64,000 nucleotides of DNA from Congeria kusceri (lineage: Eukaryota; Mollusca; Bivalvia; Myida; Dreissenidae). Location: positions 54,628,681 to 54,692,680 of the forward strand of contig CM051025.1 of the NCBI GenBank assembly GCA_027627225.1, written 5' to 3'. Position numbers and translations under genes: made by a program. How positions within the stretch are numbered: the first letter of the stretch is position 1; each line of letters begins with the position of its first letter. Below the pieces are notes generated by a model. That model ran no database searches, was not told where the DNA came from, and was given only the letters and a program-made list of their open reading frames with translations. Positions 25,170 through 36,775 of this stretch are shown here, in pieces.

Positions 25170-25682
25170 ATTTAAGGGACCTGTTAAAAGATGTACGAAT
25201 TGACAATTGTCCATCTTTTTGTCACCGATTCCAAACCTAAAAGAACCGTGTATACAAAGAAGCAAAATTACACTACGGACCTAGAAATATACTGTAAAAA
25301 CCGTTTGGTTTATGAGTAATCATCAGTTGAAATTGGTAAAATTGTACAGCGTTTGTAACGCTAAACGATGGAATACTTTGGAATGTTTCTGTTGTTTTCG
25401 TTGAAATTGATGACAGCATGTGGAATACTTAAATAAAGTAAATAATGAAAGGCGCATTATAGAAGTCGGGAAGGCCGAGTGGTTAAGGCGATAGCCATTT
25501 AATCCTGAGGTTCCGGCTTCGAACCCCGGTGAGACCAATTTTATTTCTTTTCTTTTTTTCCTAAATACTTTTTTCTTATTATACCTGAGCTGTTTAGTTC
25601 AGAGGCTTAAATATGTCAAGTTAAGACATTTAATGACATACTTAAAAAAAGAGTGAAAATCTGTGTACAAGTCCCTTTAAGT
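25170..25682. repeat. TIR-bounded dispersed element with tRNA-like core, copy 2
   Basis: Begins near ttaagggacctgttaaaag and ends gtgtacaagtccctttaag, degenerate inverted ends. It shares the interior (tttatgagtaatcatcag, aaattgg, gcgtttgtaacgc) with the elements at 4004 and 50218. A tRNA-like core occupies about 25465-25540. Confidence 0.6.
25465..25540 (+). other. tRNA-Ser/Leu-like sequence (pseudo-tRNA)
   Basis: The sequence aaggccgagtggttaaggcg matches the A-box and D-arm of class II tRNAs, and ggcttcgaaccccggt gives a good B box and T arm. The acceptor stem and anticodon arm do not pair well, so it is unlikely to be a working tRNA. It is embedded in a dispersed element. Confidence 0.55.
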
Positions 25683-26864
25683 CCTAGCATTCTGAATGTC
25701 AATCAAATCTCGTTGTGAGGTCAACTAGCATTCTGAATGTCAATCAAATCTCGTCGTAAGGTCAACTGCACAATATTCACATAAATGTAATGATGTAACA
25801 CGTGCGAATGGATGCTTGCAAATACACTATACCAAGGCATAACCCTAACCCTGACACCGATTTACATAAATAACGTAAATGCTCCGGAGATTATGAATAT
25901 AGACTATACGTGCTGTTGTCAAAATCGCAAATGCATTCTTTGTATATTGAGGGTGACTAGACTAAAGTAATATGCATTTTCTTAGAAGTTGCATACTAGA
26001 CTTGCAATATCTCACATAGGAAAGTGGTGACAATTTTATAATGGGAATCCTATGGAGATTTGATTTACTGGTTTCAAACCTTACGTATTACTAAATGATG
26101 TTTGCATACGTTGACGTATTTTTGCACAGATAATACATTTCGTTTCTGCTGTCACGCACAAATAATAGTTTTATTTATGCTTTGTATTTAAACAACTCGT
26201 GAATGGTCGCATGATCTTTCCACTGTTGTAGGACTCGATTCGTTAATATGTAGCGCTTAGCTCTGTATGATATGCCCATATTATGAATACCAAATCGGGC
26301 AATCCATGCCTTCCTCGGATTTTATCGTTGATTCCATATAGCTATCTGTAGTCCTAAGTACCTCAACTATCTCAGAAACGAGGCCACCCAAAACTGGGTA
26401 AGTTCGGGCAGAATTGGAAAACTACAGACAGTACTGGTTTTGCTATTGCAAATTACATTGGGAAACTACGAACAATATTTTATATTAAAAAGAACTTAGA
26501 CAGCATCAATAGCTAGTTGTTCCCATGATGCCCCATTTACAATAACCAATGCATTAACTCACATGCTATTTTTAGACATATATTCCCCGAAAATATACTA
26601 TTTTTAAACAAGGTAAAATCATAACAAGTAATATGAAAACATGTAGAAAAGTTGATCTACTAACGCATTTGTCTGAAATTACCCGACTGCCCGTACCTTA
26701 TTAGAACTATTATTTTTAGGAAACGTTCAAGAACATAAATGTCTATACACTATATAGGTTATCAATCGTATTCATCAGTACACAAAATATACATTTCATG
26801 AATTTATATGTCCTTTGCACGTTGTCAACTATAGGGCTACTTGTCAACTCTAGAATCTTTTTAC
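25683..26864. other. AT-rich stretch downstream of the CCP pseudogene
   Basis: Contains a 43-bp direct duplication (ctagcattctgaatgtcaat at 25683 and 25727) and otherwise no clear gene. The cytoplasmic tail exon expected after the pseudogene's membrane exon was not found here. Confidence 0.5.
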
Positions 26865-27032
26865 CTAGGGCGTAATCAGATTCACTCTTCCTCGCGATGT
26901 TGAGACGTCGGACATACCACATAAGAAACGAAATCAGAATGACAGTGATGACCCCAGCAGCGGCGCTAACTGCTATTAGTGAGTAAAGCTATAACATCAC
27001 ACTGGGCATAGTGCTATCTTCTTTGATATTTT
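26865..27032 (-). pseudogene. Transmembrane exon of the CCP pseudogene, with TAG
   Basis: After ttgttacag it encodes NIKEDSTMPSVML, then TAG, then LYSLIAVSAAAGVITVIL and a basic WYVRRLNIARK, ending DYAL before gtaaaa. The length (168 bp), the phase and the LIAVS...W-VRR signature match the functional gene's membrane exon. Confidence 0.8.
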
Positions 27033-27902
27033 CTGTAACAAAAGAAAATAGAAAACAGTGTTACAGTGCTTCAATATATGCCGTCATACTGGACACAGAT
27101 CTCCTTGATGTTTGCTGTATCAAAAGAAGGTAGAATACTGTTTTTCACATACAACTAATTGTTTCTGGACATTTGAACATCTATTTAAAAACCAAATTAT
27201 CGCTGTTGTAATTGACCGTTCGTATACTAACATATATTATTACGTCTACACATGTATGGACTAAACCAAACTTAATTAATAAAAGTAATATTTGCATATA
27301 AATTCACTTTTATCGATAAAGTACAATCTTTATGCAAACAAACATTAATTTAAACGTAAGCAGTTACAGTTCAATGCTTGTGAACAATATATGTAACCGT
27401 TTTATTGAGGATACGAACTCTACTAGCTTAGCTATCATTCCAATCCTACAAATGTATGTCTTGTCTATTTTTCTATGCAATCTTTAGTCGAAATAAATAT
27501 GTATCAACTAATTTGTTTTATTTATGTCACAACATTCTAAAAAAAAAAACGCATCAGTATTTTAGTAGATGCCGATATTAGTGTTTTATTTAATCTCCAT
27601 CGTGTTCTGGGACACAAGTCACGTTTTACAAAAGTTGAAAACGTTTTAATAAAGTCAACATCGAAGATGCATAATTTTACAAAGTAAAGATAAAAAGGAC
27701 GAACTTACTTGATTTTATTATTTTCACTGAAAACTGTACATACATGCATACGCGAACTAACTCAAATGAATGTAGATTGTTTACCACAATCCAATGCCAC
27801 TGCGTCTCAAAGGGCCATCAGATCCACAGATCAAGACCGATGGTCCTTTTATTCTGTAAATCGGTGGACAATGGTATTCAGCTGTTGTGGTTGTGCCATT
27901 GG

Positions 27903-28166
27903 ATTTTATAGCCAGGTTACCGGTTGTTATGGCCACTGGTGGTAGCGCTGGACAGGTTACTGTGAAATAATTTTTTTCTAAATCCTTTCATTTAAAATAA
28001 ATAACCCAATACCGGTTGTTATGGACACTTTTATAGCCCAGTTACCGGTTGTTATGGATTTTATAGCCCGGTTACCGGTTGTTATGGACACTGGTGGTAG
28101 CGCTGGACAGGTTACTGTGAAATAATTGTTTGCTAAATCCTTTCATTTAAAATAAATGACCCAATG
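27903..28166. repeat. Duplicated 5' half of a CCP exon plus its acceptor
   Basis: About 108 bp (27903-28011), covering the start of CCP exon 27959-27785, its acceptor and intron sequence, recurs at 28058-28166 with few changes (ggccactgg against ggacactgg). A shorter piece (ccggttgttatgg) is at 28012-28055. The extra copies have an acceptor but no exon end. Confidence 0.8.
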
Positions 28167-31100
28167 TTTTATGTACACCAAAACGCCGCGAGAAGCTATG
28201 GATACGATAAACATTTTACTTTTAAACAATAACTATTTCATTTATGGTGTTTCAAATAGCATAGAGATATGTACTTAAGTATACTACCTATAATAGTGCA
28301 CAGGAGGCATTATAAAAAATCGTTGTTTCTTTATTTTCGACCATTTGCAGTTTGTGTAACTCACTTCATTAATTTGCTGACAAAGTACGAAAAGAATTGC
28401 ATACACTATGGTAACATCGATCTGCAAGTAACAACGTACCACAGTTTGGTTCAGTTTGCTGCCAGACCCCAGCATTACAAAGAATGGTCAAATTTCCGTT
28501 TAACGTAGAACCTCCGTCACAAGTGAACGTTGCACTAGTTGTGACGTTGTTACTGGTGTTAATTAAATGGCCTGACGAAATGTTTTTCGATGGAGGACAT
28601 TGAACTGCAAGAGAAAACTTCCATTGTTGGTAGCTTCAAAACTGTTTTTAAAAATTAGTAACATATCAAGCACATTCAGGAATTCGTACACGATAAAAGC
28701 AATGTACAGTGAACAATTAACTGTGGTACCCAAACAATTGTCTACTTTTGGGGAAAGCATAAAACAATTTTTCCAAATGTGGTTCATAAAACACAGTTTG
28801 ATATTTTTAAATTTTATATCTTACTGCAATTTGGTGTTGCAATGCTCATGCCAGTGCCGTCGCTTCGGCATACTCCAGAAGAGCTTCCATTCATCGAGTA
28901 GCCTTGGTTACATGCAAATGTGACTGTATCACCATCGGCATTAAAGTTCCCATTGGTGGGTTTGGTTGGAGTGGAACATTCTGAATTACAGCGATAGAAG
29001 ACATGTAAAATGTGGCTGAATAAATATACATATACATGTATATGATCAAAAGAAAAATATTATGTCGACATACCTTAATATACAACTGCATTGAACGTGT
29101 CAAATCCGAAATCTTACTACAAGCCCGCTTGGATGACTCCAGTAGATGGTAGTTTTAGAGTTTTCAATACACGTGCTATTGGATAGCCCTGACATGTAAT
29201 ACCCAGATGCACACGTGTACGTAGCAATAGTGGATCTACCACCGACGTTGTTCAGAGTAACGTTTCCGATGGAGGGAGCCGCCTGAGGAGATGTATAGGC
29301 CACTATGGGAAACAATGAATATATGTGGTATGTCTGATGTACATAAATACTCATTACATCATAAATCTACAACCATTATCATGTTATAAAATTACTTGTC
29401 ATGGAAAAAGGATGGCTTACAAGAAAAAGTCTTCAACTAAATATATCTTTACTGTTTCTCTATATTTACAATTATGAATTTATGATGTACTTATAAATTG
29501 TGTGTCGCATTTACAAATTCCTTCTGAATGCCAGTTTTGTCTACATTATGAGGCACTAACACTTTAAAGCAAGGACCATGTGCAGCAATGTTTGGGAACT
29601 AAATAGAAAGTCTAGTATGTGTTTAGAAATAATCAAGATAGGAAGTAACAGCCAACTGAATACTTCACTTTCTTACCACCTGAGGGATATGCCGGACTCC
29701 AAGTACCGTCTTCCTGATATTTAACTATTTGTTAACTTTCAAGCATGCTCCACCCAACATTACACAAAAATGTTGCCTGTGTATACCGGTTGTTTATGGT
29801 CGACATGGTGTAAGTCGCATTTGGTACAGGTATTAAAGGCGCACATGACACTGAAATAAAATATGCAATATATAGATGTACTGTATTATTATTTAAATTT
29901 TTAAGAAGATGATTTTCATCAATTGTTTGATCCCCCCCCCCCCCACTATAAGTACATGTAAGTACGTTCGCCACACATTGAAACAAAACATGCACAATTT
30001 GAATAATTAGTGATGATTAACACATGTCTTAAATGGAGTCGCGTTCTCTGCAGTTAGATTGATACAAGCCAAATCTTTGGCAACAATGCAAAAGTTATGT
30101 AGAACCACCAAATCAATATCATTTAACACAGCAATTTCTTACACTACGAATATTAATATTTTCTGCCAGTTAAATATTTATTGAAAGATTTCAGCTCATA
30201 AAGGGAAATGTAAGGACAATTATATACAGCTTCAATGGCATGTAATTATTGCTAAACGTTACACTAAAATCATGTCATTAAAAACTAGTGTACAAAACTA
30301 ACAAACCATTTATATACTATTATTATAAATGTGGATTAGAATGGTTACTAAAACAATCGTATGTTAAAAATAGTGCGTTAATTAGGTTACAGCGAACAAT
30401 ACGTCTTGATTTGAATGTAGCTGTTATTTTGCTAATTGATGTTTTGATGATACAATAAAGTAATAATCAAGTAATACCAGAAAATGTGTGGCCTTTGGGG
30501 GTATGGCAATTACAAAAATAGGGCACGATAACAAGAGTTTGGTACTCACCGCACGTGGGGTCGCTTCCGGTCCATCCACATCCGTCCATACTGCACGTGC
30601 GGTAGCCCATGTTGCCGTTGGAGATGCTGTAGTTCAGTTGGCAGAAATAGATCACTGCCTTGCCGTCTTGGGAAAAGATTCTGCCATTTGCTGGCGCCGT
30701 GACGTTGTTACAAACTGCAAATTAAACATGTTATGGAAATATTAAAATGTTATTCCGAATGTAAGAAATTACGATTACGTATGCATTTGCCTTTTATTTA
30801 TATTCTGATTATTAGGTTTCTTCTTAACTAGTTCTTGTCGTCTTTCGGTTACAACCAGTATTAGTAAAAAAAAAAAATTTAGTTAAACAGATTTGAATTT
30901 ATTGTTTCAATTAGCAATGACCGATTCGATGTTTTTATATATTATGTCAGTATGTGGAGTTTGACATCTTGCCTCTAGAAAATACTGTGTGTGTAATAAT
31001 CATTTTCGTTTATTATGCAGATGCTTTTTCGTGTTTTCAAGTATTGTGCATTAGAGAAAAATCAAATTAAAAAAAAAACACACGTAGATTGCAAGTAGTT

Positions 31101-31667
31101 AGTAAAGTTATTTCATACTTATGATTGGCAAAATGCGTTTTATTTTCAAAATAAGCTGCAACATTTCTTACAGCATTTCGGTGTACCAGATGACCAGGTT
31201 CCGTTGGTCTCGCAAACTGATGTTGCATTGCCTGTCAGATAATATCCTCCTGCGCATGCGTACTTTGCGGTGGTCACGTGACCATCAGAGGTGTACGTTA
31301 TATTTCCACTCGCAATGTTTGTTAAGTTACGGCATTTCACTAAAACGTTAAGTGAAATGTGTCAAGGGTTAGTACGTAACTTTATTGTGCACAAAATGTG
31401 TGAATAATTAAATTGTATAACATCTTTTCTCAGTTATGAAGTAATTATTACCCACTTGTTAAATCCTCTTTATAGTGTACACAATAATTAATAGATCTCA
31501 TATCTTCATCAATTCATGATTCACAAAACAAATGGCTATGACAATGTTTCCAATACATTACCACATGTAGGAGGACTAGAACTCCAAACGGTGCTTGACT
31601 GACAGTGGAGAGACATCGCTCCGGATATGGTGTAGCCGGTGTTGCACGTGTACAAAGCAGTCGTCGT

Positions 31668-31811
31668 AGTGCTGTTTGATGCAAGAGTGATACTGCCGCC
31701 GGTCACACTGCCAATAGTGCTGTTTTATGCAAGAGTGATACTGCCGCCGGTCACACTGCCAATAGTGCTGTTTGATGCAAGAGTGATACTGCCGCCGGTC
31801 ACACTGCCAAG
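31668..31811. repeat. 48-bp in-frame minisatellite inside a CCP exon
   Basis: Three copies at 31668, 31716 and 31764 encode on the minus strand GSVTGGSITLASNSTI. Being 16 codons long, the expansion keeps the frame, but the middle copy has TAA (31725-31727) where the others have TCA (Ser). Without the two extra copies the exon would be 168 bp, the normal CCP size. Confidence 0.88.
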
Positions 31812-32774
31812 ACTGCTACAGGAATCTAAATTTGGAGGAAATGGGAAAAATAATTTATCTCACTGCAGTGTTTGTCAAGAACCCCTCTTAAAGTGATGCA
31901 AGTCTGAAACTATCAACCTTGGTACTCCGCGACAAGTTATGTGGTATAGTCATAAACGAATCGTTCTATCGTTCTAATTAGACTCGGGGCAATCGTCTGC
32001 CTGTTGCATGTATAATCGTGTATTCATTATATTACACTGTATTATGATCTCTTCATACACTGGTCATGATGATTTAAAGTTTCAACTCCCTACAAAACAT
32101 AACAAGTGTACAACAACAACAAATGAACACCCACACACGATCGATGATACTACACGTTTAAAATCCACGGGTCACAGTATTTGAAGTCTTGCATTTTAAG
32201 AATAGTTAATTATGACAAAATACATACATTCTTTATGAACAGGTCATAGAGTCACTTTCGTTCAATGTTTTGTCAGTTATGTATTTTGTCTTTAAATGAT
32301 ACTGTCGTAAATTTGTTTTACCGCTCCTGGGGGCTGTTCCTGACCACGAGTTATCTCCCATGCACGTGCGTGTTGAACTTCCCACGAGTAGTTGCACGTG
32401 TGATGATATGGACAGAGAGCTGCCGGCAAATGAGCTTGGAGCAAGACAAGGTGGTAAATTCAAAATAATAACAAGAAAATTTATTCCGTTATATAAATCA
32501 CACGGTATACCGTTACACCCTTATACAGAAACAGGCCCCAGATGATATGAGCCAAGAGCTGACGAATTTTGGACAAACTGATGTCATATTAAACGTTTTG
32601 GTATGGTATAAAGGGGTATTATCATAATAATAAATATCACATATGCATGTACATCACAGATTCAAAATGTCTTTGTACCGCTAATAACAAGTAGACAATA
32701 ACACAATGAATACATAATGCAAAATACCAGCATTTAGAAATGCGACGACAAAATGCATACGTGTGATAGTTAAA

Positions 32775-32946
32775 TATAGTTCTCAGCGTTACTTCGTATA
32801 GCGGAGAACTTTTGTCTCAAAAGGACGATAACAAAAAGATGATTGGTCAATTCATGCGGTGTGTCATGTGACTAGTGGTCAGAAAACTGGTTTGGGCAGT
32901 TTGGCGGTCATTTCTACCGAGACCTCTGAACAGGCGACAGTAAACT
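32775..32946 (+). repeat. Split direct repeat A1 of the YR retrotransposon
   Basis: A sequence of 172 bp starting tatagttctcagcgttac and ending ggcgacagtaaact, repeated nearly identically at 37838-38009. It marks the left border. Confidence 0.85.
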
Positions 32947-32955
32947 GACAGGCTT

Positions 32956-34058
32956 GTGAAATACAAAGGCAAAAAAGGCAAAATGGATGTGCAGATTGAT
33001 TGTATGGTGGCGCAGGCTATAGTGAGGAAGTTGGCACAACATAACAGTGACATGCTGAAGGAAATCAGGAATATGATCAAGCTAAGTACCAGTAATAATT
33101 CAGAAGAACTCACAAACATTTCGAAATTGTTAGCAACAGACCATCCAAAATTTAAAAGAAAATCAAACGAAGAACAATATAAGACAAATAAAAAAGTTAT
33201 GTGAAAATTGGAAGAGGCAAATAACACTGAGAATCCAGCACATGCAAAATTTTGCTAAAAGAAGGTAACGCAACTTCTGTATTATACATAGTCGGTATTG
33301 TACTAAATTTTAAACATAAAAATGGTAACAGTTCTATACGCTATAATCCGATCAATACACTATTCTGCATTTACCGAAGTAAATAATCAGCATTTCCACG
33401 TGCCTTGTATGGTCAAAGGTGAACGTTACAACTGTTTACATCGAGTAGTACTATCGACAAATGTAGTTCACATATTTCAAGGTTTTTTGTATTTGTGATG
33501 TAATCATAGGAATATTTAAACAGACATAACCTTATTTCAAAGAGGTTATTTTGTTGTGTTGTGGCAATGGAGATACTAGAGCACAGGCAAGAGTAAATCT
33601 GCCTTGCAGACTCCTGCAAACTGGGGTGGCGCGTAGTAACGGAGTACGAAACAAATCCATTGGCAGAAAATTCTGACGATGAAAAGAGGATTTTCAAGGC
33701 GAAGGCAAGAGCCGCACGGAAGCTCAAAACAGAACGCGGGAAAAAATCGAGGCCACGTTATACACCGTACCAAAGGGGTCCCGCACGTGAACAGCCACGT
33801 GTGCCGGCGACAGCCACCGTTACCAAACCGGGGTTGTGTTTCCTGTGTGGCAAAGCAGGGCATTGGAAAAACGAATGTCCGGGATCACCGGCAGCCGGAA
33901 CTCATTCTAATAACAAGATAAGTGATGTTATAATTATTGCACAAGAATCAAAAGTAGATTCAGTAATTGTTAGCGAGCATGACGAGCGGAAAGGGGAATC
34001 ATATGAACAAAAGAATTCCCCGAAAGGTAGGCTTAAAATGCATAGCGCAAAGTGGTGA
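32956..34058 (+). pseudogene. Gag-like ORF region of the YR retrotransposon
   Basis: The first ORF (32956-33204) starts MKYKGKKGKMDVQID and is charged and helical. After a broken part, 33660-34058 encodes NSDDEKRIFKAKARAARKLK, a basic region, and the zinc knuckle CFLCGKAGHWKNEC (CX2CX4HX4C), the nucleic-acid-binding motif of Gag proteins. Stops lie between the two parts. Confidence 0.7.
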
Positions 34059-34123
34059 TCGATGACAAATGATGCGTACATCGTAAGTATAGTAGAAAAG
34101 GTTATAAATTACCTTTTAGAACA

Positions 34124-34960
34124 TTGCCGTCAGAAAAAGTACTAAATAACCATAAATCTGCTAGAAATAACCCAGATTTTGTGAACCGGGAAATAGAAAG
34201 TTTGTTGTTAATAGGGGTTGTGAAAGAGGTGGCGGAAGTTCCACTTGTTGTAAATCCGTTAACAGTAGCTTACGGAAAGGGAGGCAAGCCAATGTTGGTT
34301 TTTAGACTGTAGGCATATAAATCCACATTTATATTTAAGTTTGAGGATATAACAATAGCTGAATCTCTGTTTAAACCACATTCCTACATATTTACATTTG
34401 ATCTGCTTATCGTCACATTGATATTTTTGAGCCGCACAGAACGTATTTAGGGTTTGCATGGAACAAAAAAGGGCAGACATAATATTACGTATTTTGTTCA
34501 TTAGCTTTTGGCATAAAAACGGCCGGTCATATATATTTTCAAAAACTCTAAGAGGTGTTATTAAATATTTAAGATGTTTAGGGCATAACATTATAATGTT
34601 TCTAGATGATGGTAGGAGGAAATACTTCGTATAATGAAGCATTAAGATCTAGTACAGTAGTCAAGCAAACGTTGTTGGATTGTGGTTTTATGTTAGCGCA
34701 TGATAAGTGCAATTGGGAGCCGCGGAGGCATGGATAATGGCTTGGTTATACGTTAGATTTTGACGAAAATAAGTTTCACATTAAAGAGGATAGAATAAAA
34801 AGATTAGAGTTTTTATTAACAGACGCGATAAATAGAATTAGCATAGACAGATTTAGTATTTTTCCAGTAAAAGCACTTGCATCTTTAGTAGGGCAGATTA
34901 TATCACTACAATTCGTAGTAGGAAACAAGGCCCGGATGTATACTAGAAATATGTACAGTT
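34124..34960 (+). pseudogene. Reverse transcriptase region of the YR retrotransposon
   Basis: Begins NNPDFVNREIESLLLIGVVK and NPLTVAYGKGGKPMLVFRL, the usual start of RT in DIRS/Ngaro elements. The catalytic box reads MFLDDG near 34598-34615. Frames change several times between 34310 and 34760 and stops are frequent, so the enzyme is dead. Downstream text (ALASLVGQIISLQFVVG) is the RT connection region. Confidence 0.72.
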
Positions 34961-34979
34961 GTATATTATGTAGAGCCAG

Positions 34980-35738
34980 TTGGAACTCACCAGTGCTAAT
35001 AACAACAGATGCATTAAACGAGATGCGATTTTGGCTAAAAATGCACGAAAACTCGATAATGTGGGAAAGGCAATGATGATCAATAACGTATGTCAATTCA
35101 CTATAATTTGTGATGCAAGTGCAATAGGTTATGGGGGATATATAGAAGGTGTAAATCAATTGTTATATGACGGAGAACATATACAATGCATTGATGAGTA
35201 CGAAGATAGGTTATTGCTAGAATGCAATGAACACATATCGGTCGAGGACTCGAAATATCTGACAATGGTAAGTACAGATATGTCAAAATGGTGTCAAGAT
35301 ACAGAATCTGCCAGGAGTAATGCCGTGACCATGTACGCATACAAGAGCGAGAGCGTTAACACATATCACAGTGTTTGTGAAGGCTCAGAAGGCAGAAAAT
35401 ATATCCAACCGGAAATGGATATTAGAAAACTCTCGGAAGTGAGTTCAAGAGGGCTTTCGAAAGTAAGCACAGGTAAGCTTTTAAAAATGAGTACAGATCA
35501 ATCGTTCGAGGAAAATAATGAAGGAATAAATTGTAGGCTCCCGGAAGAGAGATGTTATGTGCTCCCGGAAGTGAGCGATTGTGTGCTCCCGGAAGTGAGC
35601 GATTGTGTGCTCCCGGAAGTGAGCGATTGTGTACTCCCGAAAGTGAGTGATTACATGCACCCGGAAGTGAGCATTCATATTGTTAAGGAGGTAAGTTGTA
35701 ACGAGCTCACAGAAGTGAGTTTAGGCGCTCTCCCGTAA
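34980..35738 (+). pseudogene. RNase H region and linker with 8-residue repeats
   Basis: FTIICDASAIGYGGYIEG (from about 35097) is the first RNase H strand with its catalytic Asp. The reading frame then runs into a linker of about 190 residues with a repeated CVLPEVSD octapeptide (24-bp unit, about 35560-35660), which is not a known part of RNase H. The ORF ends at 35738. Confidence 0.65.
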
Positions 35739-36157
35739 ATGATAGGTAATGTGATACCGGAAGCGATAACGAGTTCACTCACAGAAGCAAGTAAAGCTAT
35801 GAACATTAATAGAGATGTTAGTCAGTTCGATGTACACACAGAACTAACAAGGGATTTACGAGAGACAACAGGTATGCTTAAAACTTCAAGCAAAAACTGC
35901 TTAATTAAGAAGTCTAAATGCAAACAAGACACAGTCTCTAATATACAGGTAATTGGTTCATGGTCAGTGGCTGAGGGGGGTAAAAAGCTCTACGTGGAGA
36001 GAAACGGAAACTGTCAGGAGAGTGGTACGCAGTAACGTTAATATATTAAGTAATAGTAGAGTTAAAATTTATTCTGGTAATAAAAATGTAACATCGATTT
36101 TGCTTCATGGCAGAAGAAAACCAGATATACATGCGGTAGCATCAGAATTAAAAAAAT

Positions 36158-36724
36158 GTGTGTGAAGATAATAGTATAACTTTAATTCCAGAATCGATTC
36201 CTAGAATAAAAAATACAGAAGCAGATTTGCTTAGCAGATGTGGGGATAGTGAGGACTGGTTTATTTCACATACTTGGTTTAGTTATTTAGATAGAATATG
36301 GGGTCCACACACGATAGACAGGTTTGCTTCACATATAAATAAAAGGTGTAAGCGTTTTAATTCACGGTGGTGGTTTCCAGGAACGGAAGCAGTTGATGCT
36401 TTAAGTCAGTCATGGAAAGACGAAATAAATTGGTTAGTTCCCCCTCCAAGACCTATAATGAATTGCATTGAAAAGATCGAAAATGAAAGAGCCAGGTGCA
36501 CTATTATAGTGCCGGTGTGGAAATCTGCACCATTTTGGTCAAAACTATTGTTCAAAAAAGGTGAATTTAAGAGCTATATAAAAGAATACAAATTGCTTCC
36601 AAAGCAAGGAGTAGTTTGTAGGGGTCAAGGAAATAATGGTATTTTTGGTAAACACTCGTTGAGTTTTAACATGATGGCTTTTTGTGTGCGTATTTTAAAC
36701 ATTAAATACGTGATATATTGTTGA
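36158..36724 (+). pseudogene. RNase H-distal domain of the YR retrotransposon
   Basis: This 188-residue ORF contains NTEADLLSR (end of RNase H), WGPHTIDRFASHINKRCKRF, FNSRWWFPGTEAVDAL and VPVWKSAPFWSKLLF. The combination is familiar from DIRS/Ngaro polyproteins and related retroelements between RNase H and the recombinase. It is open except at its borders. Confidence 0.72.
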
Positions 36725-36775
36725 CAGGTCCTGGTCTAACGGAGACTATTCACACAAAGATGGCAACAGTAGGCA

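Larger units (their letters stand above)
26865..32450 (-). pseudogene. Decayed paralogue of the multi-CCP receptor
   Basis: Ten exons in minus-strand order: 32450-32322 (CLAPSSFAG, shifted, last Cys changed to Ser), 31825-31562 (48-bp triplication with TAA), 31339-31172 (intact, KCRNLTNIASGN), 30714-30550 (intact, CNNVTAPANGR), 29850-29677 (SCAPLIPVPNATY, TAA after MLES, Cys lost), 29302-29118 (first Cys is Tyr, 185 bp so out of frame), 28980-28825 (intact, CSTPTKPTNGN), 28604-28440 (intact, QCPPSKNISSGH), 27959-27785 (TCPALPPVAITTG, one extra base near the end) and 27032-26865 (membrane exon with TAG before the hydrophobic segment). Splice sites are mostly kept and phases are 1-1 as in the plus-strand gene. 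The membrane exon shares LIAVS, the Trp and the VRR with 16201-16365. At least three stops and three frameshifts make a full-length product unlikely. The four intact exons may mean recent decay. Confidence 0.82.

Noticed and set aside
25465..25540. Functional tRNA-Ser gene
   Set aside because: The A and B boxes are good, but the acceptor and anticodon stems do not pair, and the sequence is inside a dispersed element.
31639..31896. Plus-strand ORF with repeated LFDARVILPPVTLPIV
   Set aside because: This is the antisense of the 48-bp minisatellite in the minus-strand CCP exon.
33576..33863. Minus-strand 95-residue ORF over the zinc-knuckle region
   Set aside because: Shadow of the plus-strand Gag-like ORF with its CCHC motif.
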